Below, one piece after another: positions 8,036-15,854 of a stretch of DNA of 30,281 nucleotides (its first letter is position 1; the number at the start of each line of letters is the position of its first letter). A program made the translations under genes and the position numbers. Source of the DNA: an uncultured Eubacteriales bacterium (GTDB lineage Bacteria > Bacillota > Clostridia > Oscillospirales > Butyricicoccaceae); assembly GCA_934395135.1 (NCBI GenBank), contig CAKRRK010000017.1, positions 1-30,281 on the forward strand, written 5' to 3'. The notes under the pieces were generated by a model, which saw only the letters and a program-made list of their open reading frames with translations, did not search any database and was not told where the DNA came from.

Positions 8036-8805
8036 GACTTCTTCTCCCTGATGTTCTTATATTTTTCCCGCATTTCAAACGCTTTTCCGCAACTCATATT
8101 CCCTTCCATACAGGTGCCGGCAGCGCAGGCAGGCCCTGCGTTTTCAAACAAAGAAGGCGCGGCCTCGTAGCAGAGACCATACATTTCTTCCGCCAATTTC
8201 CGGATTTCCCATTGTGCTCGATTGCAGCACCGCAGCCGAAAGAAATTTCGAAGACTTCTAACATTGGCTGTCATAATAAGCTTTGTCGCACAGGCATTGG
8301 GAAGCACATACCGCGCATCTTCAATCGCTTTTTTTTCTGCATTTTTCTTTGCGGTTTTTTCGTCTTGCCCCATTGCGCAAAAATCTGTATAATGTTTTTT
8401 CATCAAAACTGCGGTTAATCTTTCATAGGTACGCTGATCTTCCTCCATTTCATGGAGAAAGATTTCCTTTGCTTCCGGAATCTGCGCAATTTCCGGAGGA
8501 ATCACATACTCAAACGCTTTTTCCTTTACATATCGTTGGGATTGTACGCTGAACGAAGCGATTCGATGACGCGTAATCTGTGCCAGCAAAGAACGGGAAA
8601 CTCCTTCGATCGCAAAGGTAAAGGACGCATGTTCCACAGGACTTTCGTGTCCAATATTAGTAAGCATTGACAGGAAGGACTGGGTTTTCTCCTCCGTTAA
8701 TCCCTCAAAAATACTGTCAATATCAGTTGCGGAGTAACAGGTTTTGGCAGCAGCGGCAATTAACTGCTCCGGCATCGGAGTATGCGCGATCAAATGCACC
8801 TTCAT
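8032..8805 (-). CDS. thyX: Flavin-dependent thymidylate synthase ThyX
   Basis: ThyX makes dTMP from dUMP using methylene-THF, FAD and NADPH, without needing a separate dihydrofolate reductase step. The diagnostic motif RHRIASFSVQSQRYV (about residues 79-93) matches RHRxxSxxxxSxRY exactly. The preceding GHESPVEHASFTFAIEGVS is also typical. I chose ATG 8805 because GGGAGG lies just before it and the family N-terminus MKVHLIAHTPMPEQLI follows. A longer reading from 8841 would run into the upstream gene. The protein has 257 residues. The gene is four bases from the TagA/WecG gene, whose last codons form its ribosome site, and overlaps the dTMP kinase gene, giving a dUMP to dTDP unit. Confidence 0.97.
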   Translation of the reverse strand: MKVHLIAHTPMPEQLIAAAAKTCYSATDIDSIFEGLTEEKTQSFLSMLTNIGHESPVEHASFTFAIEGVSRSLLAQITRHRIASFSVQSQRYVKEKAFEYVIPPEIAQIPEAKEIFLHEMEEDQRTYERLTAVLMKKHYTDFCAMGQDEKTAKKNAEKKAIEDARYVLPNACATKLIMTANVRSLRNFFRLRCCNRAQWEIRKLAEEMYGLCYEAAPSLFENAGPACAAGTCMEGNMSCGKAFEMREKYKNIREKKS

Positions 8806-8809
8806 TGTT

Positions 8810-9544
8810 TTAATCCTCCCTTTTGGATATCTTTTGCCCAAGCACGGTTATCATAAATTTTGGCAGCGTCATCATTCTGCCGATACGTTTGGGTTCCTTA
8901 AGCAAACGGTAAAACCATTCGAGTCCCAGTTTGATAAATATATCCGGAGCGCGGTTTACATTGCCGGCAAACACGTCCAAAGAGCCACCCAAGCCGCAAA
9001 GCAATGTGCTGTTTAGTTCCGAAAGATGCTCCGCCATAAAACGTTCTTGCTTTGGTGCTCCCAGACAAACAAACGTCACGTCAGAATATCCGGCAGCATT
9101 GACAGCCTGAACGGCTTCGGAATCTTTCTTAAAATAGCCGTCGCGATATCCGGCAATGACAATTCCGGGATGATTCTGCTTGATGCGTTTGGCCGCTTCT
9201 TCTGCCACACCTGGCTTTGCCCCCAAAAGATAGACGCTTTTGCCTGCTTCCCCCAACTGCTCTAGCAAGCGTGCCGCAAAGTCCACGCCTGCAACTTTAC
9301 CAGACAACGGCTGTTTTAACAGTTTTGCCGCGTACACAATACCAATTCCATCCGGCAAAACAAGGCAGGCGCCGTTTGCAAGATTTTTCAGAGCCGCATC
9401 ATCTTTGCAAAGATAGGCAATTTCTGCATTCGGCGTTACTACATATCCCTTTTCTTTGCGACGGATACGGTCCATCGCAAATTGAACCGCCTCCTGCAAT
9501 GTGATATTATCGAACTGTATTCCAAGAATTGAAACTTTTTTCAC
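8810..9544 (-). CDS. WecG/TagA/CpsF family glycosyltransferase
   Basis: This GT26-family enzyme adds a sugar, typically N-acetylmannosamine, to a lipid-linked GlcNAc at the cytoplasmic membrane during teichoic acid or surface polysaccharide synthesis. Family motifs seen are YVVTPNAEIAYL, VLPDGIGIVYAAKL, YLLGAKPGVAEEAA, FVCLGAPKQERFMAEHL and CGLGGSLDVFAG, then the C-terminal amphipathic stretch LGLEWFYRLLKEPKRIGRM. I prefer GTG 9544 (GGAG eight bases upstream, 244 residues) over TTG 9565, which has no ribosome site. It is the first gene of the ten-gene operon, behind a good sigma-A promoter. No other polysaccharide genes lie nearby, so the acceptor and pathway remain open. Confidence 0.93.
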   Translation of the reverse strand: MKKVSILGIQFDNITLQEAVQFAMDRIRRKEKGYVVTPNAEIAYLCKDDAALKNLANGACLVLPDGIGIVYAAKLLKQPLSGKVAGVDFAARLLEQLGEAGKSVYLLGAKPGVAEEAAKRIKQNHPGIVIAGYRDGYFKKDSEAVQAVNAAGYSDVTFVCLGAPKQERFMAEHLSELNSTLLCGLGGSLDVFAGNVNRAPDIFIKLGLEWFYRLLKEPKRIGRMMTLPKFMITVLGQKISKRED

Positions 9545-9582
9545 GCTAAGTTCTCCATCTTCCAAAAACCAAATTTATTTTT

Positions 9583-9611
9583 ATTTTACCCTATTTTATA
9601 GCAAAATTCAA
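9583..9611 (-). promoter_or_regulatory. Housekeeping (sigma-A) promoter of the ten-gene tagA-thyX operon
   Basis: A -35 TTGAAT (9611-9606), a 17-base spacer and a -10 TAAAAT (9588-9583) lie about 40 bases before the glycosyltransferase start. It is the only clear promoter I see before the ten genes that follow without a convincing gap. Confidence 0.72.
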
Positions 9612-9683
9612 GTTCCATATGTCTTTGACAATTTTCCACAGCATCCCCTGTCTTGCAATGAATGACTCTGCATACAAAAATTG

Positions 9684-9716
9684 CCCCAAGACCGGCACTG
9701 CATACCGGTCTTGGGG
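9684..9716 (-). terminator. Strong intrinsic terminator after the holin-like gene
   Basis: A perfect 12-bp stem, CCCCAAGACCGG with CCGGTCTTGGGG, closes a 9-base loop. On the minus strand it is followed by CAATTTTTG. It lies ten bases after the stop of the holin-like gene and insulates it from the operon downstream. Confidence 0.9.
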
Positions 9717-9725
9717 ATTCATAAC

Positions 9726-10007
9726 TTATTTTTTAATATTCTTAATAAACTCATAGGCATAGATCGCCATACCGGAACATATAATCCCCTGCGTAATGGC
9801 GTCAAACACCGCTGCATATATATTGGGATATTGCCAATAAACAGCGAATGCACGGATTCCCGCAAAAAGAATGCCAAGCACGGTTAATATTAACGGAATA
9901 AATTGATTTGGTATTGTTTTGCTTCGCTTCAAAATCAGTCCCAGAATATATAATACAGAAATAATAATAATATTTTCCGCTTTTATAAATTGGAATGCAA
10001 ATTCCAT
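9726..10007 (-). CDS. Phage holin family (Hol44-like) small membrane protein
   Basis: This 93-residue protein has three predicted membrane segments (about 10-26, 35-53, 64-86) and a basic C-terminus (KNIKK). The layout, with a short polar N-terminus, KRSKTIPNQFIPLILTVLGI in the middle and FDAITQGIICSGMAIYAYEFI at the end, matches the holin superfamily V type (Phage_holin_5_2, Hol44) as I know it. Holins form membrane lesions that let endolysins reach the wall. No endolysin or phage gene is present here. GGAGG lies seven bases before the ATG. The gene stands alone between two intrinsic terminators. It may be a domesticated phage gene or an unrelated small transporter-like protein. Confidence 0.75.
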   Translation of the reverse strand: MEFAFQFIKAENIIIISVLYILGLILKRSKTIPNQFIPLILTVLGILFAGIRAFAVYWQYPNIYAAVFDAITQGIICSGMAIYAYEFIKNIKK

Positions 10008-10090
10008 AGCAACACCTCCACATCTATACTATGAGAGGCGCGCCCATAAAATTTATTCCACCTAAAAAGACTGCGTTGTAAAATAAAAAT

Positions 10091-10122
10091 CTGGCATAGA
10101 AATCCTTTGTTTTCTATGCCAG
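10091..10122 (-). terminator. Intrinsic terminator of the leuACDB operon
   Basis: CTGGCATAGAAA pairs with TTTCTATGCCAG around a short loop. On the minus strand it is followed by ATTTTTATTTT. It begins 15 bases after the leuB stop codon. Confidence 0.9.
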
Positions 10123-10137
10123 ATAATCCAGCGATAT

Positions 10138-11208
10138 TTAAAGGTTGCCGCAGATCAAATCTCCCATTTGGGCGGTGGTAATGGTCGGCTCCCCTTTTGT
10201 CGCAATATCCGCTGTGCGGTACCCAGCGTTTAAAACGCGCTCCACCGCTTGTTCTATTGCATTAGCTTCCTGCAGCAAGTCCAGGGAATACCGCAGCATC
10301 ATAGCGCAAGATAAGATCGTTGCGATCGGATTTGCAATGCCTTTTCCTGCAAGGTCGGGAGCGGAACCATGAATCGGCTCGTACATGCCAAGTTTACTTT
10401 CCCCGATGGAAGCAGAGGCAAGCATACCAATGGATCCGGTAATCATGCTGGCCTCATCGGACAAAATGTCGCCAAACAGATTGCCCGTAACAATCACGTC
10501 AAATTGCCCCGGGTTGCGGACGAGCTGCATCGCTGCATTGTCTACATACATATCGCTGTATTCCACATCGGGATATTCTTCTTTGAGACGATGCATAGTT
10601 TCTCTCCAAACTCTGGAAGTTTCCAGGACATTGGCCTTGTCCACGCTGCACAGCTTTTTACGGCGCTTTCTGGCCATATCAAAGGCCCTGCGTCCAATAC
10701 GTTCCACTTCAGATACGCTGTAATTCATATCGTCGTATCCGGTTTCTCCCAGTTCGGATTTCCTCCGCCCATGGGTTCCAAAATACACATCGCCGGTTAA
10801 TTCCCTGCAAACGACAATATCAAATCCATTGCCTATAATTTCTTTTTTTATAGGACAGGCATCTGCCAGCGCGGCAAACATCTGCGCAGGGCGGATGTTT
10901 GCAAACAATTTCAGGCTGGAACGCAGGCCGAGCAATGCTTTTTCCGGCCTCAGGTTGCTGGGAACGCCATCCCACTTTGGACCGCCAACAGCGCCTAAAA
11001 GCACGCTATCCGATTTCTTGCAAATTTCAACCGTCGTCTCCGGCAGTGGAATACCATATTTATCAATCGCATTACCGCCGGCGTCACATTCCGTAAAATG
11101 AAATGTATGATGAAATCGTTTTCCAACCGATTCCAGAACCTTCATGCCTTCCGCAACAATTTCAGGGCCGATGCCGTCGCCTTTAATCACTGCAATCTGA
11201 AATTCCAT
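10138..11208 (-). CDS. leuB: 3-isopropylmalate dehydrogenase
   Basis: LeuB oxidises and decarboxylates 3-isopropylmalate to 2-oxoisocaproate with NAD+, the third step of leucine synthesis. The 356-residue length is normal. Visible motifs are IAVIKGDGIGPEIV at the N-terminus, LLGAVGGPKWD (about 70-80), LRSSLKLFANIRPAQ, VCRELTGDVYFG (about 132-143), the catalytic lysine and tyrosine region CSVDKANVLETSRVWRE, MYVDNAAMQL, and GNLFGDILSDEASMITGSIGM with the metal-binding aspartates. GSAPDLAGKGIANPIATI completes the coenzyme site. Its ATG overlaps the leuD stop as TAATG, with GGAG upstream. It is the last gene of the leucine operon and is followed by a terminator. Confidence 0.97.
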   Translation of the reverse strand: MEFQIAVIKGDGIGPEIVAEGMKVLESVGKRFHHTFHFTECDAGGNAIDKYGIPLPETTVEICKKSDSVLLGAVGGPKWDGVPSNLRPEKALLGLRSSLKLFANIRPAQMFAALADACPIKKEIIGNGFDIVVCRELTGDVYFGTHGRRKSELGETGYDDMNYSVSEVERIGRRAFDMARKRRKKLCSVDKANVLETSRVWRETMHRLKEEYPDVEYSDMYVDNAAMQLVRNPGQFDVIVTGNLFGDILSDEASMITGSIGMLASASIGESKLGMYEPIHGSAPDLAGKGIANPIATILSCAMMLRYSLDLLQEANAIEQAVERVLNAGYRTADIATKGEPTITTAQMGDLICGNL

Positions 11209-11696
11209 TATTCTTTCTCCTTTAATGATTTTAAAAGCCCGCCGGCATCAATAATATCCTGAATAAATGCAGGAAACGGGAGTGCCTGGTAGGTTTCATT
11301 TTTGGTGTTATTGGTAATAACACCCGTCTCAAAGTCCACAGTAACCGTATCCCCATTTTCAATGGCATTGGCCGCGGCCTCACATTCCAAAATTGGCAAG
11401 CCAATATTAATTGCGTTTCTGTAAAAAATTCTTGCAAAAGAAGAAGCAATAACGCATGCGATGCCAGATACTTTAATTACAAGAGGAGCATGTTCTCTGG
11501 AAGAGCCGCAGCCAAAGTTTTTGGTTGCAACCATAATATCACCAGGGTGCACCTTTTTTACAAACTCTGTATCAATGTCTTCCATGCAATGCATCGCAAG
11601 CTCCTTTGGATCTGCAATGTTCAGATAGCGTGCCGGGATAATAACATCGGTATCTACATTGTCACCATATTTAAAAACACTGCCTTTTACAACCAT
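11208..11696 (-). CDS. leuD: 3-isopropylmalate dehydratase small subunit
   Basis: LeuD is the swivelling small subunit of isopropylmalate isomerase and pairs with LeuC to interconvert 2- and 3-isopropylmalate. I chose ATG 11696 (162 residues). It has GGGAGGG upstream and begins MVVKGSVFKYGDNVDTDVIIPARYLN, written here in two pieces: the family start MVVKGSVFKYGDN and the substrate loop TDVIIPARYLN. A longer frame from 11732 would overlap leuC and add a non-conserved leader. FGCGSSREHAPLVIK is the conserved core motif. The length fits the short archaeal-type small subunit that goes with a LeuC of about 420 residues. It lies 13 bases after leuC, whose stop codon touches its ribosome site. Confidence 0.96.
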   Translation of the reverse strand: MVVKGSVFKYGDNVDTDVIIPARYLNIADPKELAMHCMEDIDTEFVKKVHPGDIMVATKNFGCGSSREHAPLVIKVSGIACVIASSFARIFYRNAINIGLPILECEAAANAIENGDTVTVDFETGVITNNTKNETYQALPFPAFIQDIIDAGGLLKSLKEKE

Positions 11697-11709
11697 AGTT
11701 TTTCCCTCC

Positions 11710-12969
11710 CTATATGGTTTCCGGATCTGCAATATACCCTTTAATGGCAGACGCAGCTGCTACAGCAGGGCTTGACAGATAAATTTCGGATTCGATATGT
11801 CCCATGCGGCCGACAAAATTGCGGTTGGTTGTGGAAATCGCGCGTTCTCCCTTTGCAAGAATGCCCATATGTCCGCCAAGACATGGACCGCAGGTTGGAG
11901 TGGAAACAATTGCTCCGGCCTGGATAAAGATTTCTGCAAGGCCTTCTTTGATGCACTGCAAATATACATCCTGCGTTGCTGGAATTACAATAGTACGCAC
12001 ATTTTTACACACTTTTCTGCCCTTTAAAATATCCGCTGCAATCCGCATATCTTCAATGCGCCCATTGGTGCAGGAGCCAATAACAGCCTGCTGGATTTCA
12101 ATGGTTCCGATCTCATCGATTGGCTTCGTGTTTTCTGGAAGATGCGGAAATGCCACAGTAGGACGGATTTTCGACAAATCAATATTATATTCCGCTTCAT
12201 ACTGCGCGTCTGGATCAGCGGCATATTCGGTTATCTCGCGGTTCACACGCCCCTTCATATATGCACGGGTTTTTTCATCGACAGGAAAAATTCCATTTTT
12301 AGCCCCAGCCTCAATGGCCATATTGCAAATAGTAAACCGGTCATCCATAGAAAGGGAATAAACGCCTTCTCCGGCAAATTCCATAGATTGATACAGTGCG
12401 CCGTCTACACCAATTTTCCCAATGATGTATAAGATAACATCTTTTCCAGATACCCATTTAGATAATTTGCCGGTCAAATGAAAGCGGATGGCGGAAGGTA
12501 CTTTAAACCAGGCTTTTCCAGTCGCCATACCCGCGGCGAGATCCGTAGAACCGACGCCGGTGGAAAAGGCCCCCAGGGCACCATAGGTGCATGTGTGGGA
12601 ATCTGCGCCAATGATGCATTCCCCCGCTGCAACAAGTCCCTTTTCCGGAAGCAATGCATGCTCCACACCCATTTCTCCCACGTCATAAAAATTCACAATT
12701 TCATGTTTTCTGGAAAAATCTCTGCAAACTTTACACTGCTCTGCGGATTTAATGTCTTTATTTGGTGCGAAATGATCCATTACCAAAGCGATCTTTGTTT
12801 TATCAAACACTTTGTCGAATCCAGCTTTTTCCATTTCACGGATTGCAACCGGACCGGTGATATCGTTGGCAAGGGTAAGATCCAACTTTGCTTCAATCAA
12901 CTGCCCCGCCGTCACCCGTTCCAAACCGGCATGAGACGCCAGTATTTTTTGTGTCATTGTCATTGCCAT
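11710..12969 (-). CDS. leuC: 3-isopropylmalate dehydratase large subunit
   Basis: LeuC carries the [4Fe-4S] cluster of isopropylmalate isomerase. At 419 residues it is the shorter, HacA-like bacterial/archaeal type rather than the 466-residue enterobacterial type. Cluster ligands are visible as C300 in VIGSCTNGRIEDM and C360 and C363 in PTCGPCLGGHMG. GADSHTCTYGALGAFSTGVGSTD (about 121-143, split by the conserved glycines) and VMDHFAPNKD (about 63-72) are further aconitase-family landmarks. AGGAG precedes the ATG, which starts MAMTMTQKILASHAG. It lies 17 bases after leuA and 13 bases before leuD. Confidence 0.97.
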   Translation of the reverse strand: MAMTMTQKILASHAGLERVTAGQLIEAKLDLTLANDITGPVAIREMEKAGFDKVFDKTKIALVMDHFAPNKDIKSAEQCKVCRDFSRKHEIVNFYDVGEMGVEHALLPEKGLVAAGECIIGADSHTCTYGALGAFSTGVGSTDLAAGMATGKAWFKVPSAIRFHLTGKLSKWVSGKDVILYIIGKIGVDGALYQSMEFAGEGVYSLSMDDRFTICNMAIEAGAKNGIFPVDEKTRAYMKGRVNREITEYAADPDAQYEAEYNIDLSKIRPTVAFPHLPENTKPIDEIGTIEIQQAVIGSCTNGRIEDMRIAADILKGRKVCKNVRTIVIPATQDVYLQCIKEGLAEIFIQAGAIVSTPTCGPCLGGHMGILAKGERAISTTNRNFVGRMGHIESEIYLSSPAVAAASAIKGYIADPETI

Positions 12970-12986
12970 TACCGTTATGCTCCTTT

Positions 12987-14498
12987 CTAATTCTGACTGA
13001 AATATTTATTAATTCCGTTGAGATATGCCTTAATGGACGCTTCAATAATATCGGTGGATACACCCCGTCCTGTTACCTGTTCACTGCCGTCGACCGTTAT
13101 TTTTACAACCGCCTCTGCCTGTGCATCTTCTCCGTCCGTCAATGCACGCAAAGAATAATCCTGCAACACGACATCTCGGTCTACAATCTTATTAATTGCT
13201 TTGTAGGCCGCATTAATCGGTCCATCACTCAGGGCCGCACGCTCATATTTATTGGTATCTTGGGAGAGCTTAATCACTGCGGTCGAAGAGATCGTATTAC
13301 CGCTGTTAATAACAAAACTGCCAAGGCTATACCTTGCAACGTCTTCTGTGGACTGGATGCCGATAATCGCCTCCAAGTCGCGGTCTTTGATGGTCTTCTT
13401 TTTGTCTGCCAGCGCCTTAAATTTGACGAATGCCTCATCCAATGCTTCCTTACTCAAAGTGTAGCCCAGAGTGCGCAAACGGTCTTCGAAGGCATGCCGT
13501 CCAGAATGCTTGCCTAAAACCATAACATTTTGAGGGATGCCGACAGAGTCCGGCGTCATAATTTCGTAGGTAGATTTTTCATTCAGAACGCCATGTTGAT
13601 GGATACCGGATTCATGTGCAAAGGCATTCGCGCCGACAATTGGTTTTGTTGGCGCTACCGGCACGCCGGTGATTGTCTGAATCAAGCGGCTTGCGCGATA
13701 TATCTGCGTGGTATCAATGCCCGTCTCTACGTCGAAATATTGTTTGCGGACCTTTAACGCCATGACAATTTCCTCCATAGAAGCATTGCCGGCCCGTTCG
13801 CCAATCCCGTTAATCGTGCATTCAATCTGACCTGCCCCAGCCTGCACAGCGGCAAGAGTCGTTGCAACCGCAAGGCCCAGATCATTATGGCTATGACAGG
13901 AAATAATACAGTTTTCAATCCCTTCTGTATGCTCTTTGATATACTGAATTCGCTGAAAATATTCGTCCGGAATTAAATATCCAACCGTATCCGGGATGTT
14001 CAGCGTTGTAGCGCCAGCCTGAATGGCTGTTTCAAACACACGGCAGAGAAAATCCAAATCTGAGCGGCAGGCATCTTCTGCGGAAAATTCTACGTCAGAT
14101 ACATAATTTCTTGCGTAAGAGACATGGTGTTTTACGCTTTCCAAAACTTCTTCCGGCTTCATTTTCAGCTTATATGCCATATGAATGGGCGATGTCGCGA
14201 GAAATGTATGAATGCGGGCGGACTGTGCATTTTGAATGGCATGGTATGCCGCGTCAATATCAGACTCCTTACACCGGGCCAGGGAACAAATTGTAGAATC
14301 TTTTACTGTGTCAGCAATGGCGGCAATGGCAGCCGCATCCCCAGGCGACGCAATGGCAAACCCTGCTTCAATAATATCCACATGAAGCGCTTCCAACTGT
14401 TTTGCCACTTCAATTTTTTCGTTCAGGTTCATACTGCATCCAGGAGATTGTTCTCCATCCCGCAATGTAGTATCAAAAATTTTAACTGTTCTTGCCAT
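12987..14498 (-). CDS. leuA: 2-isopropylmalate synthase
   Basis: LeuA condenses acetyl-CoA with 2-oxoisovalerate, the committed step to leucine. The 503-residue protein has the catalytic TIM barrel with DTTLRDGEQSPG (about 9-20), the metal-binding CHSHNDLGLAVA (His 202 and 204) and GERAGNAS (about 233-240), then ANAFAHESGIHQHG. The C-terminal third (about 390-503) carries the regulatory LeuA dimer domain (SFVINSGNT, then VKITVDG), so leucine feedback is likely. GGAGG lies eight bases before the ATG. It is the first gene of the operon, under a leucine T-box. Citramalate synthase is a possible alternative function for the family, but the full leuACDB context argues for 2-isopropylmalate synthase. 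Confidence 0.97.
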   Translation of the reverse strand: MARTVKIFDTTLRDGEQSPGCSMNLNEKIEVAKQLEALHVDIIEAGFAIASPGDAAAIAAIADTVKDSTICSLARCKESDIDAAYHAIQNAQSARIHTFLATSPIHMAYKLKMKPEEVLESVKHHVSYARNYVSDVEFSAEDACRSDLDFLCRVFETAIQAGATTLNIPDTVGYLIPDEYFQRIQYIKEHTEGIENCIISCHSHNDLGLAVATTLAAVQAGAGQIECTINGIGERAGNASMEEIVMALKVRKQYFDVETGIDTTQIYRASRLIQTITGVPVAPTKPIVGANAFAHESGIHQHGVLNEKSTYEIMTPDSVGIPQNVMVLGKHSGRHAFEDRLRTLGYTLSKEALDEAFVKFKALADKKKTIKDRDLEAIIGIQSTEDVARYSLGSFVINSGNTISSTAVIKLSQDTNKYERAALSDGPINAAYKAINKIVDRDVVLQDYSLRALTDGEDAQAEAVVKITVDGSEQVTGRGVSTDIIEASIKAYLNGINKYFSQN

Positions 14499-14535
14499 AC
14501 ATGTACCTCCGTTTTTCCATATATCAATTTTTCAA

Positions 14536-14575
14536 AACAAAAATAAAAAAACTTCGTCCCTTGGAAGAGACGAAG
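14536..14575 (-). terminator. T-box attenuator terminator of the leu operon
   Basis: On the minus strand CTTCGTCTCTT (14575 onward) pairs with AGGGACGAAG ending at 14552, followed by TTTTTTTATTTTTG. It is the terminator half of the T-box switch. Confidence 0.92.
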
Positions 14576-14806
14576 CACAACTCCGCGTTACCACTCTAAT
14601 TGCCGAAAACGGCCCCTCAACGGTGCATCCAACAACGCACCTCCCAAATAACGGTGGGAAACCGGTAAAGCCTACCATAATTTCAGCTTACAGCTCCTTG
14701 GGGAGTTTCACTGTTTTTTGTTATTGCCTCACACCAAACCGACAATTCTCTGAAAACATAGAACAGCTACTATACCAATTCATCACATTGAAAATAATAT
14801 TTGTGT
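14536..14806 (-). promoter_or_regulatory. T-box riboswitch (tRNA-Leu responsive) leader of leuACDB
   Basis: The T-box core AGAGTGGTAACGCGGA lies at 14597-14582 on the minus strand, an almost perfect consensus. For stem I, the loop-E type AGTA on the 5' side is followed by GCTGTT, which pairs with AACAGT. After this comes GAAA and then CTC (14705-14703), a leucine codon at the specifier position. Below it CCAA can pair with TTGG of the 5' arm. The leader ends in a terminator at 14575-14552. Uncharged tRNA-Leu (GAG anticodon) is expected to promote readthrough into leuA. The core and the terminator are directly visible. The specifier is my hand fold. Confidence 0.93.
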
Positions 14807-14808
14807 TT

Positions 14809-14836
14809 AGTATAGCTGATTTTTTAAAAAAGTCAA
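14809..14836 (-). promoter_or_regulatory. Housekeeping (sigma-A) promoter of the leu operon
   Basis: A -35 TTGACT (14836-14831), a 16-base AT-rich spacer and a -10 TATACT (14814-14809) lie just upstream of the T-box leader. Confidence 0.82.
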
Positions 14837-14870
14837 GGGAATTTTGAAACTTTCTATAAAAAGACGGAAA

Positions 14871-15734
14871 TTATTGCATAAACCAACGGATTTCATCAGC
14901 TTTTTTTCTTCCATCTGCAAATCCAAGTCGATATAGCGTATCCAATTTTTTTAGGTCTTTTTCCATTCTTGCAATGCTGAGTGGTTGATCCGGACAAAGA
15001 ACCAATGCCTTTCCCTGTGCTTCCTGCCGATTAATAAAGTCAAGGCATGCATTATATTCCCGGAAACGGTTTTTTATGCAGTTGGCCAGCTTTGGGTACA
15101 TTGGATATCGCAGTCTGCAAAGCTGATGCAACCTGCTTGGTGGTTTTCGGTATTGTCGGTGCTGTGTTAATATGACGATATTTTTATCATTTCCGTCTGC
15201 AATCGATTTTTGAATGGGGATCGAATCGCTTAAGCCACCGTCCAGCAAAGGATGTCCATTTGCTTTGACAACGGCGGAAAGAAACGGCAAGGAACTGGAC
15301 GCTTGAATAAAAATTCCATCTTGGCGCAAATTCCGTATTTTTGTATAAACTGGAGTTCCCGTGCGGCAGTCCGTTGCAACAGAAAGAAAGGTTCCTCCAC
15401 TTTTAATAAATCGCTGATACCCGTCTTCATCCACTGGTTCCAATTCATATGATAGCGTCTCAAATACAAATTTACTTCCAAACAGATAACCGGTTTTTAG
15501 AAAATTTTGCAGGCTGAAGTATCGTTTATCCTTTATATAATGATAATTGGCATTATAATATCGTCCTTTCTGCTTTGCCGCAAACGATACCGCATTGCAG
15601 GCTCCAGCAGAAACGCCGATAATATATGGAAAGGTGATTCCCTGCTCTATCAAGGCGTCCAGAACACCAGCGGTATAAAAACCGCGCATTCCGCCGCCCT
15701 CCAACACAAGCCCTGTGGTACCAGCCGTATTCAT
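14871..15734 (-). CDS. Patatin-like phospholipase family protein
   Basis: Patatin-like proteins are acyl hydrolases that use a Ser-Asp dyad. Counting from ATG 15734, the oxyanion loop GLVLEGGGMRGFYTAGVLDAL is at about 8-28 (core GGGMRG), the nucleophile elbow GVSAG places Ser at about 42, and LLDGGLSDSIP places the catalytic Asp at about 165. The protein has about 287 residues and no signal peptide, and belongs to the YjjU/RssA-like bacterial group. The frame stays open up to a TTG at 15809, but that codon lies inside the hpf terminator stem, so the internal ATGATG (15737/15734) with AAAGG upstream is the likely start. I found no clear promoter, so partial readthrough from hpf may contribute. 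The lipid substrate is unknown. Confidence 0.9.
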   Translation of the reverse strand: MNTAGTTGLVLEGGGMRGFYTAGVLDALIEQGITFPYIIGVSAGACNAVSFAAKQKGRYYNANYHYIKDKRYFSLQNFLKTGYLFGSKFVFETLSYELEPVDEDGYQRFIKSGGTFLSVATDCRTGTPVYTKIRNLRQDGIFIQASSSLPFLSAVVKANGHPLLDGGLSDSIPIQKSIADGNDKNIVILTQHRQYRKPPSRLHQLCRLRYPMYPKLANCIKNRFREYNACLDFINRQEAQGKALVLCPDQPLSIARMEKDLKKLDTLYRLGFADGRKKADEIRWFMQ

Positions 15735-15805
15735 CATCCTTTCATCATAAAAAATAGTTTTTGAAATTTGCAGGATTCCTAAGTTTATAAAAGCAGAAAA
15801 AATTT

Positions 15806-15838
15806 GCAAAAAGGCGGAAATATCTTCCGCCCTTTTGC
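15806..15838 (-). terminator. Intrinsic terminator of hpf
   Basis: GCAAAAGGGCGGAA pairs with TTTCCGCCTTTTTGC around a short GATA loop. On the minus strand AAATTTTTTC follows. It begins 16 bases after the hpf stop codon. Confidence 0.9.
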
Positions 15839-15854
15839 AATAATACTGGTTCTT

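Noticed and set aside
10025..10033. Exact CATANNNTA (CATAGTATA) on the minus strand, resembling a sigma-K -10, before the holin-like gene
   Set aside because: There is no sigma-K -35 (AC) at the right distance. A start site seven bases downstream would fall in the GGAGG ribosome site, leaving almost no leader. The nearby GAATA is 20 bases away, too far for sigma-G.
11804..12361. Open frame of 185 codons on the plus strand
   Set aside because: It is the shadow of leuC. It has no ribosome site or recognisable domain, while the minus frame has all aconitase motifs.
15735..15809. TTG start at 15809 for the patatin-like gene
   Set aside because: The TTG is part of the hpf terminator stem, has no ribosome site, and the added residues do not resemble patatin N-termini.
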